Assembly: GCF_008831285.2 (NCBI RefSeq)
Contig: NC_045147.1
Location: 5,124,334-5,188,333, forward strand
Direction: 5' to 3'
DNA from: Nymphaea colorata
Taxonomy: Eukaryota; Streptophyta; Magnoliopsida; Nymphaeales; Nymphaeaceae
Length of the DNA: 64,000 nucleotides
The notes under the pieces: model-generated
Told to the model about the DNA's origin: nothing
Seen by the model: the letters and a program-made list of their open reading frames with translations, nothing else
Databases searched by the model: none
In this document: positions 37,301 through 51,400 of the stretch, piece after piece
How positions within the stretch are numbered: the first letter of the stretch is position 1
How the letters are laid out: every line of letters starts with the position of its first letter
Translations under genes and position numbers: made by a program

Positions 37301-40300
37301 ATGAAGAACAGAGCAACGATGCACATCGGTATTCGGGTCTTATCTACAGTCGACGACTAAGGACAGAGATGATCAAAGTGAAGAAGACAACATGCCCCAC
37401 CTTAGAAGATCCCAACGCATTCGTCATCCCATTCACAGGTGGGTTAGCTATGATTCTTTATCACTTGATTTTCAGTTATTCATGGCAAAAGTTGGCAAGG
37501 AGGAAGAACCTACTTCATTTGATCAAGCATCAAAATCACATCATTGGAGAAAGGCTATGAAAGAAGAAATGGATGCCTTGCATGAATGTGGAACATGGGA
37601 GATCGTTCCGAGGCCACACGAAAAGAACGTAGTGGGCTCCAAATGGGTATACAAAATTAAATACAAACCTGACGGCAGCATAGAAAGACACAAAGCAAGG
37701 TTAGTAGCAAAAGGGTTTACACAACAATATGGAGAAGATTATGATGAGACATTCAGCCCTGTGATCAAAATGGGAACAATTCGCGTGATTATATCATTGG
37801 CAGTTGAATATGGATGGAGACTACATCAAATGGACGTGAAGAATGCTTTTCTTCATGGTGATTTAAGGGAGGAAGTATATATGGAACAACCTCCAGGATA
37901 CACGAAAGGAGACTCTCATGCATGGGTTTGCAAACTAAGAAAATCTATTTATGGACTTAAACAGGCCTCACGTTCGTGGTTTGACAGTTTCTCTTGCAAG
38001 ATTCAAGAATGTGGTTTTCGGAGATGTCCTCTAGATCAATCTCTTTTCATTTATCGAAAGGAAAACATATTTACTTTACTTCTTATATATGTTGATGATA
38101 TTGTTATCACAGGCAATTCAGAAAAACACATAAAAGAAGCTAAAGTTTTGATGATGCAAAACTTCAAAATGAAAGAGCTTGGTGATTTACGATTCTTTCT
38201 TGGAGTGGAGATTGATAGGCACAATAATCGCCTCACATTGACACAACAGAAATACACGTTGGATCTGCTAAAAAAGTCAGGTATGTCTGATTGTAAGCCT
38301 GTTGGAACTCCTAGTGTTCTAAATCAAAGACTAAGTGCTCAAGATGGGGAGTTATATGAAGATCCTACGCAATATCGAAGTATTGTTGGGGCACTTCAAT
38401 ATCTTACATTTACTAGACCAGATATTATATATGTTGTGAATCAAGTATCTCAATTTATGCATGCACCTAGAGATACTCACATGGATGCTGTCAAAAGAAT
38501 ATTAAGATATCTTAAAGGGACAGCAGGAGATGGCTTAGTTTATGATAAGAGTGAAAATATAACTACTGGACATCAACTTATGACATTCACACATGCAGAT
38601 TGGGCTGGAGATCCCGATCAAAGAAAGTCCATTTCTGGTTTTTGTATTTTCATTGGACGTAATCTTGTGTCTTGGAGTTGTCGAAAGCAAAAGGCAGTAG
38701 CAAGATCCAGCACTGAAGCTGAATACAGATGCATGGCTGCAGGTACTGCTGAAGTTACATGGGTTAGACATTTGCTAGAAGACATTGGAGAAAAGATTAA
38801 AACATCAATGTTAATGTGCGATAATCAAAGCGCTATTAACATTGCCTTTAATCCCGTACAACATGGTCGAACAAAGCACATTGAGATTGATCAACACTTT
38901 GTCAGACAAAAGGTGGAAGACAAGGAGATTCAGCCTATTTATGTTCGTACAGATGAACAAGTTGCCGACTTATTTACAAAAGGATTAACAAAGGAACAAT
39001 TCTGGTTTCTAAAAGGCAAGTTGTACATGGTGCAAAACCATGCACAACTTGAGGGAGGGTGTTAAAATATAAATCCTTCACCAGCACGTTGAAGAGGAGT
39101 CTCTTAGGATTCCACCTCCTTGTAGAATGTGTTAAGATATTTAATGTCCTTGTAACATGTGAAGAGTCTCCTAGGATTCTATGTTGTAGTTAATATCCTT
39201 GTTATATGGGAAGTCTCCTAGGATTCTATGTTGTAGTTAATATCCTTGTAATATGTAAAGTCTCTTAGGTTTCTATGATGTAATTAATGTCCTTGGAGCT
39301 TGTGAAATCTCCTAGGATTCTACGATTGGAGACTCTTAGAATTCTAGAAATGGGATTATAAATAGAGGCCGTGCAAACCATTTTGGCTACGGCTTCTTCT
39401 CCTCAGTTTCTTCTTGTTTTCATTCTCTCTCTCCCTCTCTCTCTCTCTCTCTATATATATATATCTCTATCTTCCTGCGTGAGTGCTGTTTTCTGGTTAC
39501 AAATATTGGTGCTAGATTTCTATCACCTCTCAACCACTATCATGTGGCCGTTTTCTTAACCCTCCAATAGTCTATAATCAGCGTCAAGGTCCCTCTCCAA
39601 ACCGTCCACCAAAGTCTTCTCATGAGGTAAGTTATACACATAGCACAAGTCCACTTCAACAGGAAACATATGGAAAATATCTGAAAGTTCTTAACTCCTT
39701 TTTCAAGCAGTACTTGATTGAAGATGTTATTATTGGGCCGCCACCACCACCACCACCCAACCCCTCCCCCCCAAAAAAAAGAAAAAAAAACCAACAAAAA
39801 GAGAAAAAAAAGGACCAACTACATTGAGAAGAACAACAAAACAGTTTTGTTGATCATAAATATTATTTTTCACATGTAGTGATTCCTTATTGCTTGTAGA
39901 AACAAAATATGCACGAGAGTAGAAGAAAGCACACAGATGTAACGTGGAAAACCCTCAACGCGAGGGAAGAAAAACCAAGGGTGAGGAGGTCTGGTGCCCA
40001 CTAGCCTCCAGACACTCTCTCTCTTCAAAACTTCATTAACTCAAACATTAGGGTTTACAGAGATATAAGTAGTCCTAATTAGGACAAACCGGATCGGGTA
40101 AGGATCCGGACCCGGACAACAAAACCCGTCAACACTCCCCCTCAAGTTGGGCATACATATCAAACATGCCCAACTTGGATACATTTCTCTCAAATGGAGT
40201 TACACTTAAGGCCTTGGTTAGGATATCAGCAGTTTGGTCTTCAGACTTCATGTATGGTAGCGTTAATTCCTTAGCATCAATTCTTTCTCTGATGAAGTGA

Positions 40301-43300
40301 CGGTCAATCTCCACATGTTTTGTTCGATCATGAAGAACCGGGTTGTTAGCCAAGTTAATTGCAGACTTGTTATCACAATACATCCTCATAGGCCCTTCAA
40401 TCTCTATTCCAATATCTGTCAGTAAGATCTTCAGCCATAACAATTCTGATACCCCAATAGCCACAGCCCTATATTTAGCCTCTGCACTCGAGCGGGAACA
40501 CACATCTTGTCTCTTGCTTCTCCAAAGAACTAAATTTCCTCCCAAGTAGACGCAGTACCCTGAAGTAGATCTTCTGATGTCAACACAGCCTGCCCAGTCT
40601 GCATCAGAATACCCTTCAACTTCAATAGATCTTTGTTGCACATATAGAAGTCCCTTTCCGGGATTCTTCTTCAAGTAGCACAAAATTCTATCTACAGCCT
40701 TCAAGTGCATATCTGTAGGTGCATGCATGAACTGGCTCATCACATTTACAGCAAATGTGATATCAGGTCTAGTCAGAGTGAGATAAATCAGTTTGCCAAC
40801 TAGACGTTGATATCTCCCTTTAGCTTCTTCACACAACAGTTCTCCATCTTTGCTACCAAGTTTATGCCCAGCATCTATAGGAGTAGAGGCTGGTCTGCAC
40901 CCCAGTTTTCCTGTCTCCTTCAGTAGATCCAGGGTATACTTCCTTTGACTAAGTACAAGAGTTGTACTTGATCTAGCAATTTCAATACCCAGGAAATACT
41001 TCAGCTTACCAAGATCTTTTAGATCAAATTCAGTAGATAGTAAACCCTTTAATCTTGCTATCTCTCCTTATCATCACCTGTAACAATCATATCATCAACA
41101 TAAACCAATAGTAGAGTAACTTTACTCTCTCTTCTCTTTACAAACAGGGTATGATCTCCATTTCCTTGTTTGTAGCCATGTTTCTTCATAACAAGTCTGA
41201 GCCGTTCAAACCATGCTCGGGGAGACTGTTTCAGCCCATACAAAGCTTTCTTCAATTTACAACATTTTTCAGGCTTCTCAAAACCTGGTGGCATGCACAT
41301 GTACAGCTCCTCTTCGAGATCTCCATTGAGAAAGGCATTTTTCACATCAAGTTGGCACATCTCCCAACCCTTCAGCACCGCCAATGAAATAATAACTCTA
41401 ACAGTCTTCATCTTTGCAACTAGAGCAAACGTCTCTAAGTAGTCGATCTCATATTTCTGACTGAACCCCTTGGCCACCAATCGTGCTTTGTACCTCTCAA
41501 TGTTCCCATCTGGTTTGTACTTAACAGTGTAGACCCACTTCGACCCAACCAAGTGGGCTGCTTCAGGAATAACAACCACCTCCCATGTCTGATTTCTGTC
41601 TAAAGCTTCCATCTCTTCTTTCATTGCATGAGACCACTTAGTGTCACCCTGAGCCTCTGTAGCATTCCTGGGAATCACAACCACAGCCAAGGAGGATACA
41701 AAACATTTATAGTCAGTGCTCAATCTAGAGTAAGATACGAAGTTACCAATAGGGTGCTGGGTACATGACCTGACACCCTTTCTCAAGGCAATAGGAAGAT
41801 CCTCCTTTTCTTTTCCAGTCTGAATTTCTCTTTCAACATCTTGCTTCTGAACACGACTTGGATCATCCAAGGAAGAAGTAGGATTGGGATTCGGTGTAAC
41901 CTCCTCATCATCAATCACCTTGTCAATACAAGCTCTTCTCCTGGAATACACCTGTCCAAACATACGATTACCCTCTTGTCCTGTCACCATAGGATGCTCT
42001 CCCTCCTTCTCCTGTTCATGTACATCAGTAGTCGTCCCCTCTTCATCTTTGCCAAGTACCTTGGCAACAGGATTCTCTTCACGCCTGTAATCCATAAAGT
42101 CTGTAAACTGAATTTCCTGTGTGGGAGAATACTCTTCCTTAGACATTAACTTCTCCCCCTGAAGAGAATTCTCACCAAAATAGGAGACATGTTCCAAGAA
42201 TGTGACATCTTTGGTAATGTGAAGACTACCAGTGGTGGGATCTAGACATTTATAACCATTTGAGTGGAAGAATACCCAAGAAAGATGCCCTTAATAGATT
42301 TGGGATCAAGTTTTTTCACATTGGGGCTGTGGTTATGTATGAAACACACACATCCAAAGACTTGAGGAGGAAGGTGAAAAGGTTGACTACTCCCTGGAAG
42401 CATAGAGTAGGGAGTACGACCCTTTAGCACACGACTAGGCATGCGATTAATCAAGTAGACACTAGTAAGGATTGCATCACCCCAATAGTATTTTGGGAGA
42501 TTTCTTTGGAACAATATGGCTCGGGTGACATTGAGCAACTGACGATTTTTCCTCTCAGCAACCCCATTTTGAGGGGGGGTATAACTACAGGATGTCTCAT
42601 GAACAATCCCCCTCTTTCGAAAGAATTCTTCAACAGTGAGACACATATATTCACGAGCATTATCAGACCGAAAGGTCTTGACAGAATTCCCATACTGGTT
42701 TTCCACTAGGAGGATGAAAGTTTCAATAATGTGAGGCACCTCACTACGATCTTTCAACAAATACACAAAGGTACACCTTAAATAATCATCTATAAAAGTT
42801 ATAAAGTATTGAAAACCACCACAAGAATGAATGCCCGAAGGCCCCCACACATCAGAATGAACCAAGGAGAAAGCTTTATTAGAACGACTATTTGAAATTG
42901 GATAAGAAGCTCTAACATGCTTCGCAAACTGACACACATCACATGATAACATGGAAATGTTTAAACTAGAACATAGTTCAGGGAACAAATGTTTCAAAAT
43001 CCCAAATGGGAGATGACCAAGGCGTTCATGCCAAAACAAAAATAACTGACGACACTCTTCCTCCTTCTTCTCTGTCCTGCTGACTGCTGACATAAGAGCT
43101 GTGACAACGCGTATAGGAAGCCGATACAGCCCATCAGACACCAAACCAATCCCAATCCTCTTCCCTGTCACCAAGTCTTGCAAAACACAACGTTTTTCAG
43201 AAAATATAAGCTCACACTTCAGTTCCTTGGTAATCTTACTAACAGATAACAAATTTAAGGGAAGATGGGGAACATGTTAGGCATCATGAACTAAAAAATT

Positions 43301-46300
43301 ATTTAACAAGGAAAGACTCTCTTTCCATGCCACAGAAGTAAAGGAACCATCGGCAAGGGACACACGTTCCTTTCCCGAGGATAGCTTGTAGTCATGGAAA
43401 AGCTTGGGGTTGCCAATCATGTGATGAGTGGCACTGCTGTCAACAATCCATTCACCCATATAAGAAGTACCTTCTCCCCCTGAAACAGCCAATGCCTGAT
43501 TGATCTTCACCTCATCTGGTGTATCTGCCTGACCAACATCAATCTTGCTCAAATATGTTCGTAGCTCACGAATCTGTTCTGCAGAAATAGAACATTTCCC
43601 ATCACTCAGACTTGTTGCAGACGATACAGGCTTCTTCCCACTAGAAGACCTCCCCCTACTATCCTTCTTCTCTGGATACAGGTCCCAACAAAAATCCCGA
43701 GCATGACCAGGTTTTTTGCAATGTGTACATTTTCGGGAAGAACGAGGAGTTCCCACAGGGGCACGGCTAACATAGACAGACTGTTCTTTCCCCTTTCGTC
43801 CACTAGAAAGCAGCCTTCTCTGTTCTTCAGCTTCAACACGGGAATAGACATCTTCAATACTATTCGTCAGAGTTAAGAATCTGACTCTTTATGTTTTCAA
43901 AGTCATCATTCAGTCCGGATAAGAAAAGGAATACCCTGTTTTCCCATTTATCAGTCATATACTGCATCTGGTCGTGAGGACACCTCCATGTAATATCAGA
44001 GTGATAGTCAAGGTCCACCCACTTAGATTTTAAAGCTGCATAAAAGTCTGCAACCGAGAGAGCACCTTGTCGCAGGGAATACACATCCTTCATAAGTTGA
44101 TACACACGAACTTTCCTTTTCTTTTGGCCATCTCCAAAATAATCCACATATCCCTTACAGTCTTCTTACGAAGAATGAGGGGTTGGATATCCGGGGACAC
44201 TGAATTGACAATCCAGGTTTTTACCTGGTTGTCTTCAAGAAACCAAGTATCCCAAGCCAGACTATCTACAGCAGGTTCAACCTTTCTCCCATTCACATAG
44301 GCAATGTGTCCTCGCCCAGCAATCCCCATAGTAATCGCAGCAGACCATCGGGAATAGTTCTCCTTGGTAAGTTGAATGGTGGTAACTTGAACCGGTACAT
44401 GATCAGTCCGCGCAGACACAACATCAGGTAGATTAGTATTGACTGAAGAAGAAGACGAGTCAGCCATGATCACTACGTAGAAGTGGCTGCCAAAGAACAC
44501 ACACAGCAGTAGTAACCTAGAGAAGAGGGGAGATGACGCAGTCGGGGATCAACGGCGAAAGCAGCGGGACGCGGCGGAAGCAGAGGGCGGCGCTTGGCAG
44601 TGCGCGCCGAGAACAAGCGACGGCGTCGGACGTCGCGTCGGTGGTCGGACGTCGGCATTGGCAGAGGCGTCATCAGAGACGTTGGCGTCGGACGTCGGCA
44701 GTCGCGACACCGGCGACGCAGCAGCGGTGGTCACGGCCACGGCGGGGCAGCGACGGAGGCGGTCACGGTGCGGCGACAGCGGCGGCAGTCACGGTGCGGC
44801 GACAACGACGGCGCAGCAACGGCAGCGGCGGCGGTGGTGGTAGCGACGGCGACGGTGGTAGCGGCGGCAGTCAGGGTTGGAACTTCACAACCCTAGAAAA
44901 ACAGATTCTGTTTTCTCCAAGTCCGACAGCTCTGATACCATGTAGAAACAAAATATGCACGAGAGTAGAAGAAAGCACACAGATGTAACGTGGAAAACCC
45001 TCAACGCGAGGGAAGAAAAACCACGGGTGAGGAGGTCTGGTTAACATAGGCAGACTGTTCTTTCCCCTTTCGTCCACTAGAAAGCAGCCTTCTCTGTTCT
45101 TCAGCTTCAACACGGGAATAGACATCTTCAATACTAAATAATTCATCAGAGTTAAGAATCTGACTCCTTATGTTTTCAAAGTCATCATTCAGTCCGGATA
45201 AGAAAAGGAATACCCTGTTTTCCCATTTATCAGTCATATACTGCATCTGGTCGTGAGGACACCTCCATGTAATATCAGAGTGATAGTCAAGGTCCTCCAA
45301 CTTAGATTTTAATGCTGCATAAAAGTTTGCAACCGAGAGAGCACCTTGTCGCAGGGAATACACATCCTTCATAAGTTGATACACACGAACTTTCCTTTTC
45401 TTTTGGCCATACATCTGCTCCAAAATAATCCACATATCCCTTGCAGTCTTCTTACGAAGAATGAGGGGTTGGATATCCGGGGACACTGAATTGACAATCT
45501 AGGTTTTTACCTGGTTGTCTTCAAGAAACCAAGTATCCCAAGCCAGACTATCTGCAGCAGGTTCAACCTTTCTCCCATTCACATAGGCAATGCGTCCTCG
45601 CCCAGCAATCCCCATAGTAATCGCAGCAGACCATCGGGAATAGTTCTCCTTGGTAAGTTGAATGGTGGTAACTTGAACCGGTACATGATCAGTCCGCGCA
45701 GACACAACATCAGGTAGATTAGTATTGACTGAAGAAGAAGACGAGTCAGCCATGATCACTACGTAGAAGTGGCTGCCAAAGAACACACACAGCAGCAGTA
45801 ACCTAGAGAAGAGGGGAGATGACGCAGTCGGGGATCAACGGCGGAAGCGGCGGGAGCAGCGGAAGCAGAGGGCGGCGCTTGGCAGCGCGCGCCGAGAACA
45901 GGCGACGGCGTCGGACGTCAGCGTCAGTGGTCGGACGTCGGCGTCGGCAGAGGCGTCAGCAGAGACGTTGGCGTCGGACGTCGGCAGTCACGACACCGGC
46001 GACGCAGCAGCGGTGGTCACGGCCACGGCGGGGCAGCGACGGAGGCGGTCACGGTGCGGCGACAGCGGCGGCGGTCACGGTGCGGCGACAACGGCGGCGC
46101 AGCAACGGCAGCGGCGGCGGTGGTGGTAGCGACGGCGACGGTGGTAGCGGCGGCAGTCAGGGTTGGAACTTCACAACCCTAGAAAAACAGATTTTGTTTT
46201 CTCCAAGTCCGACGGCTCTGATACCATGTAGAAACAAAATATGCACGAGAGTAAAAGAAAGCACACAGATGTAACGTGGAAAACCCTCAACGCGAGGGAA

Positions 46301-48374
46301 GAAAAACCACGGGTGAGGAGGTCTGGTGCCCACTAGCCTCCAGACACTCTCTCTCTTCAAAACTTCATTAACTCAAAGATTAGGGTTTACAGAGATATAA
46401 GTAGTCCTAATTAGGACAAACCGGATCGGGTAAGGATCCGGACCCGGACAACAAAACCCGTCAACATTGTTAATATGTTTTAATATTGTAATCAGCTGTT
46501 CATGTGTGTAAGCATATGTTTGCATGGGACATCAGACACTCCAAATTGCACATGTAAAACAGCTACGACACTGCAGCACATGCATGGAGAGAGAGAGAGA
46601 AGACAAAAGGAATTGCATGCGTTCCCAATGCAGGATCCAACCAAATTTCTTCCCTACAGTCTACTGCTAAATCATTCAAAAGTACATGACAGCATAGTAG
46701 CTTTAAAACGAAAACCATGCAGAGAGCACCTGTGGTAGTGGAAGCACAACAAAGAGATCAATCCAGAAGAACCGGCTGTGGAGGTAATGACGAGCAATCT
46801 TTTTTGGGTGATCAACTAAGTCTCCAGCACCCACCAACCGAGATTCTGGAGCAACATATGCCAATCTGAACTGCAGAGATGAAGCATTCATAGTTAACAT
46901 CGTGCCATGACAATGCTAAAAAGGATGCCTGTACTGCAGCTTCTAGACATTGCTACTTAAATTCAAATACTCATGTCGACAAGCTTCACAACTACTTAAT
47001 AAGGCAATTTCTGATTATATCCACAAATAACGGAATATGTACATAATATTTCAAAACTGCAAGTAAATGTGCCCCACATGAAAAGAGCTGGCGATTCAAT
47101 GGATAAGATGGAAATATCAAACTTGGAAACTGTAGGACCATGGAAACAAATTGGTGTTATCTCAATTTTTATTTTTTGCACTGCATCTCCTAGACCTTGG
47201 TATTTAGATTCACATACTCATGTCCCATAAGCTTGACTTGGTGAAAATTCATGAGGATATCTTTTAATCACCACAAATAAGTAGCTGAATAAGTACATGA
47301 CTTTCACTTTCTCAAATAATAAAATTGTAGGTGAATGAGTAATTGACATCCAGTGGATCAGTTGGAAAGACCAAACTTGGAAACTGCAGGTCCATGGAAT
47401 CTAATTTGGTGCAATCTCAGTGTTTCTTATCCTTGGTTCTAAGGTTTCTGTTTTCTGGTAATTTTCATGTCAAACCCATTCTTTCTTTAGGCTTTCTTTT
47501 TCAAGAAAATAATGATTTTCACTCAAGAAAGTAGAACAAAGCACTAAAGAGAAACTCATCCTTTTGAGAAGGAAAATTTGATGAAAGCCGAGAAAATGTC
47601 ATACCTGAAGAAGCATGTGTAGAAAATAAATGAAATCGGTCACACTCCTCACACATGCAATTACTGTTGCCAAGGTCCAATCAAGAACTATACATTTGTG
47701 ATCCTGATATATACATAGGAAGAACCAAAATTAACATATCAAAGAAAAACATGAAAGCACTTCAGATATTTAGAAAAAATTCACAAACAAACACCATTTT
47801 CATGATAAAAACCTTAGCTAAAAGATAAGAATGAATTACTAACAATAATCAAACTATCTTAGCAATCCCAATGGTCATAAGACCGAAAACAAATTATTTT
47901 TGGATCTGTGCCAACAAATATGAGTGTTTATGTTCCTCTTCCTATGAAAATGTATTGTAATAACAAGGCTGCCACTTATATTGCAAATGATCGAGTATTT
48001 CATGAGAGAACAAAGCACATTGAGGTGGACTATCATTATGTTCGGGATCTTATACAAGGAGGTGTTGTATCTACGATACATGTAGCTTCTGAAGATCAAG
48101 CAGCAGCTATGTTTACGAAGGCTCTTTCTTCCTATTGGTGATTTTTCTAGATGTTGTAACAAGTTGAGCATGGTTGATATCTATGCTCCAGCTTGAGGGG
48201 GAGTGTTAAAATTAAAAAAATTATGTTCAAGTTTGGTAGCTTTTTAGTTTTTAAAGAATTAGAGTCTTCTTTGGTCATTTCATATATTTGTGTCTCTCGT
48301 ATGTAAGGAGATCTGCCGACCCCTAATCTCTCTTAAATTAGAGATTAGGGTTAGCTAATGTAATATGAAGTGTT

Positions 48375-48435
<61 letters not shown>

Positions 48436-51400
48436 GCATGTTCAACAAAATGCATATGGAAATTTTGTTCCAAGTTAGTTAGAGGCTCAGAATAACACTT
48501 GAAGAAATCTGATATTATTTTTACTGGCCAAACATTGCCATAGAGAGGCATGTCTCTTCAGTCACACACACAACATCATTTTCAACTGAAACTTGATCCT
48601 TAGGGTTCACAGCTTTGTCATAGATGGATGAAGCGCCAAGCATCAAACTGTATTTGTTACAGTCCTGATCTCTGGCATACTAGAACCAAACATGAGCACT
48701 TGTAGTGCTAGATTTGACATATTACCAAATAAAAGAAAATTATCAGTGACCAAAACTGATTTCCCAATTTTAGAAAGGACTATCGAATCTAACATGTAAA
48801 ACAGCAAACAAAGCATGACCATGCAGTAACTTATGTTAGAAACTAAGCATGGTTTAGGATTAGAAAAGTACGAAATACAAATCAATCATCCCATGCATTG
48901 TCAAAATTTTTAAAGTTCACATACATAGAAGACAAATGTGCTCACTCATTAAGCTAATTACTTAATAGAGAAAATTTAGGCTGTTACCTGCCGTGCAGAC
49001 AACAAAAAGAAGAATAATGGGTCTATAAATATAGCAACCAAGCATGAAATCACAAAAAATTTGTTCCACTGCTGGACGACCTTGGCATGAGGATTTATGA
49101 CTCCAGGAATATATGAACGAAAGAAAGATATAGATCTTGTCACCCAATCTTTTGCATCCCCATAAGCACTATGAAGCTGTATGTCAAGCAAAAAGGTTAA
49201 AGAAACTCAGAATATGAATGCAGGAAAGGCAATAATTCAAAAACAATGCTTAGGATTCCCATAAAGGTCATTATTGAACTCCAAACAGCAACTGCACTAG
49301 AATATTTTCAGAAAAGGCAGCTTTATCTTCAACAGAAACTTTGACGAATGCAAGCTACAAAATGGCCATCAAGAGTACTTCTTGAAGACATTAAGGTAAA
49401 CTAAGTAATTTATCACTACAATTATCCTTCACTCATTAGCACAAGCACCATTGCCAATACTGTCCTAACAAAACCTCCTAAATCACAGATATGAAAAGAT
49501 ACATCATATAAATACCTCCAGAAGACAAATGAAACTTACAAGACTACTGACCATCAAAGCTCTAGGGTTACTAATATAGATATTGTAGAAATTATGGGAA
49601 GTACTTCATTACAAAAGCTGGAGATCATTTCAAACAGGTGGTCCAACAAAAGCCAAGAGTGAAAAGGTAAGGTTGTACTTACTTGGAGAAAACCCATTCA
49701 TGTAAAACAGCTCAAGGAAGCATAAGTTATGAAGAGTATTAGATGTATCAAGGCCTTAGACTTTACATGCAAGAAAATGATTACCAGGTACTGTCCTACC
49801 TGCATTTGACAGTGACATTAATATTAATGCTAGTATTTTTGGATGATTTTCTTTTCATTAGTGTGTTTTTACTCTAGCCTTCGCTATGCATTTACTTTCA
49901 AGCTTACTTATCAAACTTATAATATACTTCATACAACAAACTCTGTCAGTCATGTATAAGAACGCAAAGAACCTAATATCCATGACTGCACTATATCCAA
50001 GAGACTTCATTTCAACAATAAAGTTGTTTGATACTTTTCATAATTTTCAATCATATGTCCTTCTGTTGTTTAATGAATGTAAACACATGAACTCCTCCCT
50101 TTTTGTACTATGAATTTGAAAGTTTGATAAGTTCTGTACACATATATAAATTGCAATTCTAGATTCTAAGATTTTGACGTCATAAAGCCCACATTACATT
50201 TGGTCGTACTGGTAGTTTATGCCCAACCTTGTACCTCTATCAAAAAACAAATAGACTGAAGTAATTATTATGTTATGTTCAAGGTATGATGAAATGAATA
50301 GGAGTCCTAAGACAAAATTAGGACTTCCTACAAAATATGGTCCTTCAAAGAAAGGCAAGTGTTAATTTAGAAAAGCAGGGAACTAGAGATATGGAGCCTT
50401 TTAGGCACTAACCACAAATGCATCAACCCTTTAGCAATAAGATCATATGCAGAACCATGTTTCATGGATTTTCAGGAACACTTACCCTTTCTACAGAATG
50501 AAACAATGTTACAACTGCATATCAAATACACAAGAGAACAATTTAGCCACATTGAAGAATAAGTCTTAACAAGCACACAATCTGCACAAACTATAACTTC
50601 ACTAGCAACCTAAGAAAAAATACCAATGGACCAAAACACCAATTCATTTACTTTCAGATGTTCCCACATGCAAACACATAAGTTTAACAGACGCACATCA
50701 CTTTTTATAGTGAAACAAATGGACCTCAGCATCAAGGTTATAGAAGCAGTAGATACCTAATGTAGACACAAAAGAAGAGAAAAGCCAAAACAAATCTTAT
50801 ACATAGATATTCCAAAAAGTGTAAATTTCTCTTCTGTGTGGCTGAATGCAAGAAATTCATTGCATCCTATCCCCTTCAAAAAAAATGGAATGGACATGCT
50901 ACAACTTAGGCATATCAAATTATCAGTACACATAAGGCATATCAAATTATCAGTACACATACTCTTGAGGGAGTGATAAAATATAGTGTCTGTTCACATA
51001 CTTTATGTGTTTTACTTGCTCCAAATTTAGGTTAATTCTGGCATTCTGATTATAGACCATCCTTTGCTTCCCCTGCTTCAGATATATCAATAATTATTGC
51101 ATATTGGAAAATGTCACAAAATGAAACCATCATCCCAAGGTGAGAAGACCCAGAGACTCGCACTAGAATGGGACCAGCATCCAGAAAACAACAAAAATCA
51201 GTTACAGCTAGGGTGGGATCATAATTCCGGGATTTTGATTCTGGAATGAACTTATAATTCCATAATCAAAACCCTTTGTTCGACATTGCAATTCCCACTT
51301 TTTAAGAATGATTCTAATAATTCTAAAATTCAACTGATTCCAAGCGAATCAAACTAGGAAAAGGATTAAATGGTAACCAAAAATACAAAAGCTCATATAA

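Larger units (their letters stand above)
34070..39525 (+). mobile_element. Copia B: young, nearly complete Ty1/copia retrotransposon
   Basis: 5,456 bp with LTRs at 34070-34525 and 39060-39525 and perfect 5-bp duplications CCTCT (34065-34069, 39526-39530). I counted three base differences between the LTRs plus a 10-bp difference in a (CT)n(AT)n tract, so the insertion is recent. Order is gag, protease, integrase, RT, RNase H, the copia order. It is broken at two points: an in-frame TGA between gag and protease and one frameshift between integrase and RT. It lies antisense to the CNGC gene. Confidence 0.95.
39895..46466 (-). mobile_element. Copia C: minus-strand copia with a tandem partial duplication
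   Basis: LTRs of 240 bp at both ends (39895-40134 and 46227-46466; three differences counted) and flanks TTGCT/TTGTT that fit a 5-bp duplication with one change. Inside, read on the minus strand: 5' LTR, primer site, leader, gag part, a truncated 101-bp LTR (44941-45041), primer site, leader and gag again, then protease, integrase, RT, RNase H, 3' LTR. Several nonsense and frameshift changes make it defective. It is in the same orientation as the CNGC gene. Confidence 0.93.
27865..46729 (-). other. CNGC intron 4 (18.9 kb), a nest of copia elements
   Basis: Donor CAG|GTGCTC after exon 4 and acceptor TTGTTTAG before exon 5. It contains copia A (28092 to about 39745), broken by a probable solo LTR and by copia B, and then copia C (39895-46466). 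Only about 230 bp at the exon 5 side and 260 bp at the exon 4 side are free of recognisable transposon sequence. Confidence 0.9.

Noticed and set aside
44533-44988. Open frames of 100-151 codons in the GC-rich leader of copia C (also at 45819-46274)
   Set aside because: They overlap in several frames and both strands, are Arg/Gly/Ser-rich by composition, and lie in the untranslated leader between primer site and gag.
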